Part shown: piece by piece, positions 62,804 to 64,000 of the stretch
Layout: the number at the start of each line of letters is the position of its first letter
How positions within the stretch are numbered: the first letter of the stretch is position 1
NCBI RefSeq assembly: GCF_004793545.1
Contig: NZ_SRYA01000017.1
Coordinates: 29,284-93,283, forward strand
Direction: 5' to 3'
DNA length: 64,000 nt
Source: Petralouisia muris
Lineage (GTDB): Bacteria; Bacillota; Clostridia; Lachnospirales; Lachnospiraceae
Notes under the pieces: generated by a model
Told to the model about the DNA's origin: nothing
Database searches by the model: none
What the model saw: only the letters and a program-made list of their open reading frames with translations
Program-made: the position numbers and the translations under genes

Positions 62804-63577
62804 ATTTTTAACGAATGGCTGGTGAGGGATACGAGCAAGAAAATCCGGGCGGTAAAACGCCCAAAAGGCATGAGTGGGAAGCCTGTCACAAGCAAGCCCG
62901 TATACGGCTACCTCATGGACGAGGACGAAAATTTCATCATTGACGAAGAAGCCGCCCCGTGGGGAAGCAGATATACAGCTTATGCCTTGTGGGGAACGGC
63001 CCGACCAGAACAGCCCGTATACTTACGAAACAGGAAATCCTCGCGCCGGGAACGCTGGAATACCGCCGGACAGGGAGAACCCGCCGCTGCCACCCCGGCT
63101 ATGAGTGCAAGTGGGCGGCGAGTACAAGAGCTAGGCAAGCAGCGCAAACGCCCCAACCGCTATGATGAAGTGGGCTTGTTCTCCGGCATACTCTTTTGTG
63201 CGGATTGCGGAACTCTCCGCTATCTTCAAGCGGCTGTACGAAGACAGCGTGACCGGGCGCATATCGGACGAGCGTTTCAGGGAACTTTCGGCAGACTACG
63301 AAGCCGAGCAAAAGGAACTGAAAGAGAAAGCCGTCGCTTTGCAGAGCGAACTTTCTAAAACGCTGGAAGCCACGGCGAACGCTGAAAAGTTTATGAAAAT
63401 GGTACCGCAAGTACACCAGCTTTGAGGAACTCACCCCTACCCTGTTGCGGGAGTTTGTGAAAAAATCGTTATCCACAAAACGGAAGCCTTTGACGGGAAA
63501 CGCCGGGGAAGCTCCGCAGATAGGAAATCGAAATCTATTACTCTTTTGTCGGCAAGGCAGAACTGGCAGACACCTAA
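62804..63577 (+). pseudogene. TnpX-like large serine recombinase, decayed
   Basis: Pieces of one protein lie in order but in different frames: IFNEWLVRDTSKKIRAVKR and YGYLMDEDENFIIDEEAAP; GKQIYSLCLVGNGPTRTARI to HPGYECKWA; QRKRPNRYDEVGLFSGILF-CADCG; AIFKRLYEDSVTGRISDERF; SFEELTPTLLREFVKK; and EIEIYYSFVGKAELADT before a TAA at 63577. The catalytic N-terminus is missing and the zinc-ribbon part has lost an internal segment. At least four frame changes make it inactive. It is a relic of a Tn4451/CTn-type element. Confidence 0.85.
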
Positions 63578-64000
63578 AGCCCGACCTGGCTGGCATTTCG
63601 CTCTGCCAATGCCAGAAAAGGATTTTCCTGGTGGGAAGAGATGCCCCGCACCGAACCGATTCCCTGTTTTCCCAGCGCCACCGGCTGTCTCTGAATTCTC
63701 CATTCCCTGGCCCAGCTTTCCCGGATAAATTTAATGTCCTTTGTACAGAGACAGCACCGTCCGGCGTCCGCTTTTGGTGCAGATTCTTATGGCCCCTTCC
63801 CGGTAATCTCCTCCGCTGCTTCCCGGATACTCCATAGGACAGGAATTCAGAAAGGAATTCCTGTCCCGACAGTTCTCTGAGGGATGAAAGGGCGGTTCTT
63901 TGAGCCGCAGAAGATAACGAAAATCATCTTTTCTCAGCCTTCTTCCCTAACCCGGATAAACCGGAAAAGCTTATTTTGTATTTTCCCCTTTTGTGTTACT
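63578..64000. other. Right-end non-coding or degenerate DNA with a perfect palindrome
   Basis: Perfect 12-bp arms GGACAGGAATTC/GAATTCCTGTCC at 63837-63866 with a six-base loop and no T-tract. On the minus strand a degenerate frame with SSHQENPFLALAERNASQVG ends near 63577, but contains a stop, so it is at best a gene relic. I support no intact gene here. Confidence 0.4.

Overview
The window reads as chromosomal DNA of a gut Lachnospiraceae-type Firmicute. Strong AGGAGG ribosome-binding sites, TTGACA/TATAAT promoters, lipoprotein signal peptides, a beta-mannan operon of the Roseburia/Blautia kind, and Clostridial-type mobilizable elements all point that way. No species can be named from sequence reading alone.

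Region 1 (1-17.8 kb, all minus strand) is a beta-mannan utilization locus under a LacI-type regulator. A secreted GH26 mannanase cuts mannan outside the cell. A lipoprotein and two permeases import the oligosaccharides. CE2 and CE17 esterases deacetylate them. GH130_2 and GH130_1 phosphorylases plus a cellobiose 2-epimerase break them down to mannose 1-phosphate and glucose. A GH1 enzyme fused in frame to mannose-6-phosphate isomerase ends the pathway. The solute-binding-protein promoter is a near-consensus site overlapped by a 32-bp inverted repeat. An IS1380-family insertion sequence (17.8-19.5 kb) follows.

Region 2 (19.6-26.2 kb) is a pstSCAB-phoU-phoPR phosphate operon with a PhoP-type direct-repeat box.

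Regions 3 and 6 hold two related integrative mobilizable elements (IME1 at about 26.2-31.15 kb, IME2 at about 50.75-62.4 kb) in opposite orientation, with their integrase ends facing each other. Each carries a MobV relaxase, an oriT made of two hairpins, a direct-repeat array, an excisionase, a divergent repressor with TTGCA-type operators, and a tyrosine integrase. IME2 also carries low-GC defence cargo: a type III restriction-modification pair, an unrecognised soluble plus four-helix membrane protein pair, and a YhcG-type PD-(D/E)XK nuclease.

Region 4 (31.2-37.2 kb) is an HTH/two-component/ABC-FtsX module of the antimicrobial-peptide-sensing type, followed by transposon debris (tnpV pseudogene). 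Region 5 (37.4-50.4 kb) is visibly GC-richer and probably foreign. It contains a cysteine desulfidase, a YitT protein, an M16C peptidase, a thioredoxin reductase-like flavoprotein without the usual NADPH motifs, a trigger-factor-like foldase, a thioredoxin, two paralogous extracytoplasmic proteins around a paired ABC exporter, and a LytTR regulator with a degenerate receiver. It looks like a coherent, poorly described redox/folding/export system.

Region 7 (62.4-64 kb) is decayed DNA with a TnpX-like serine recombinase pseudogene.
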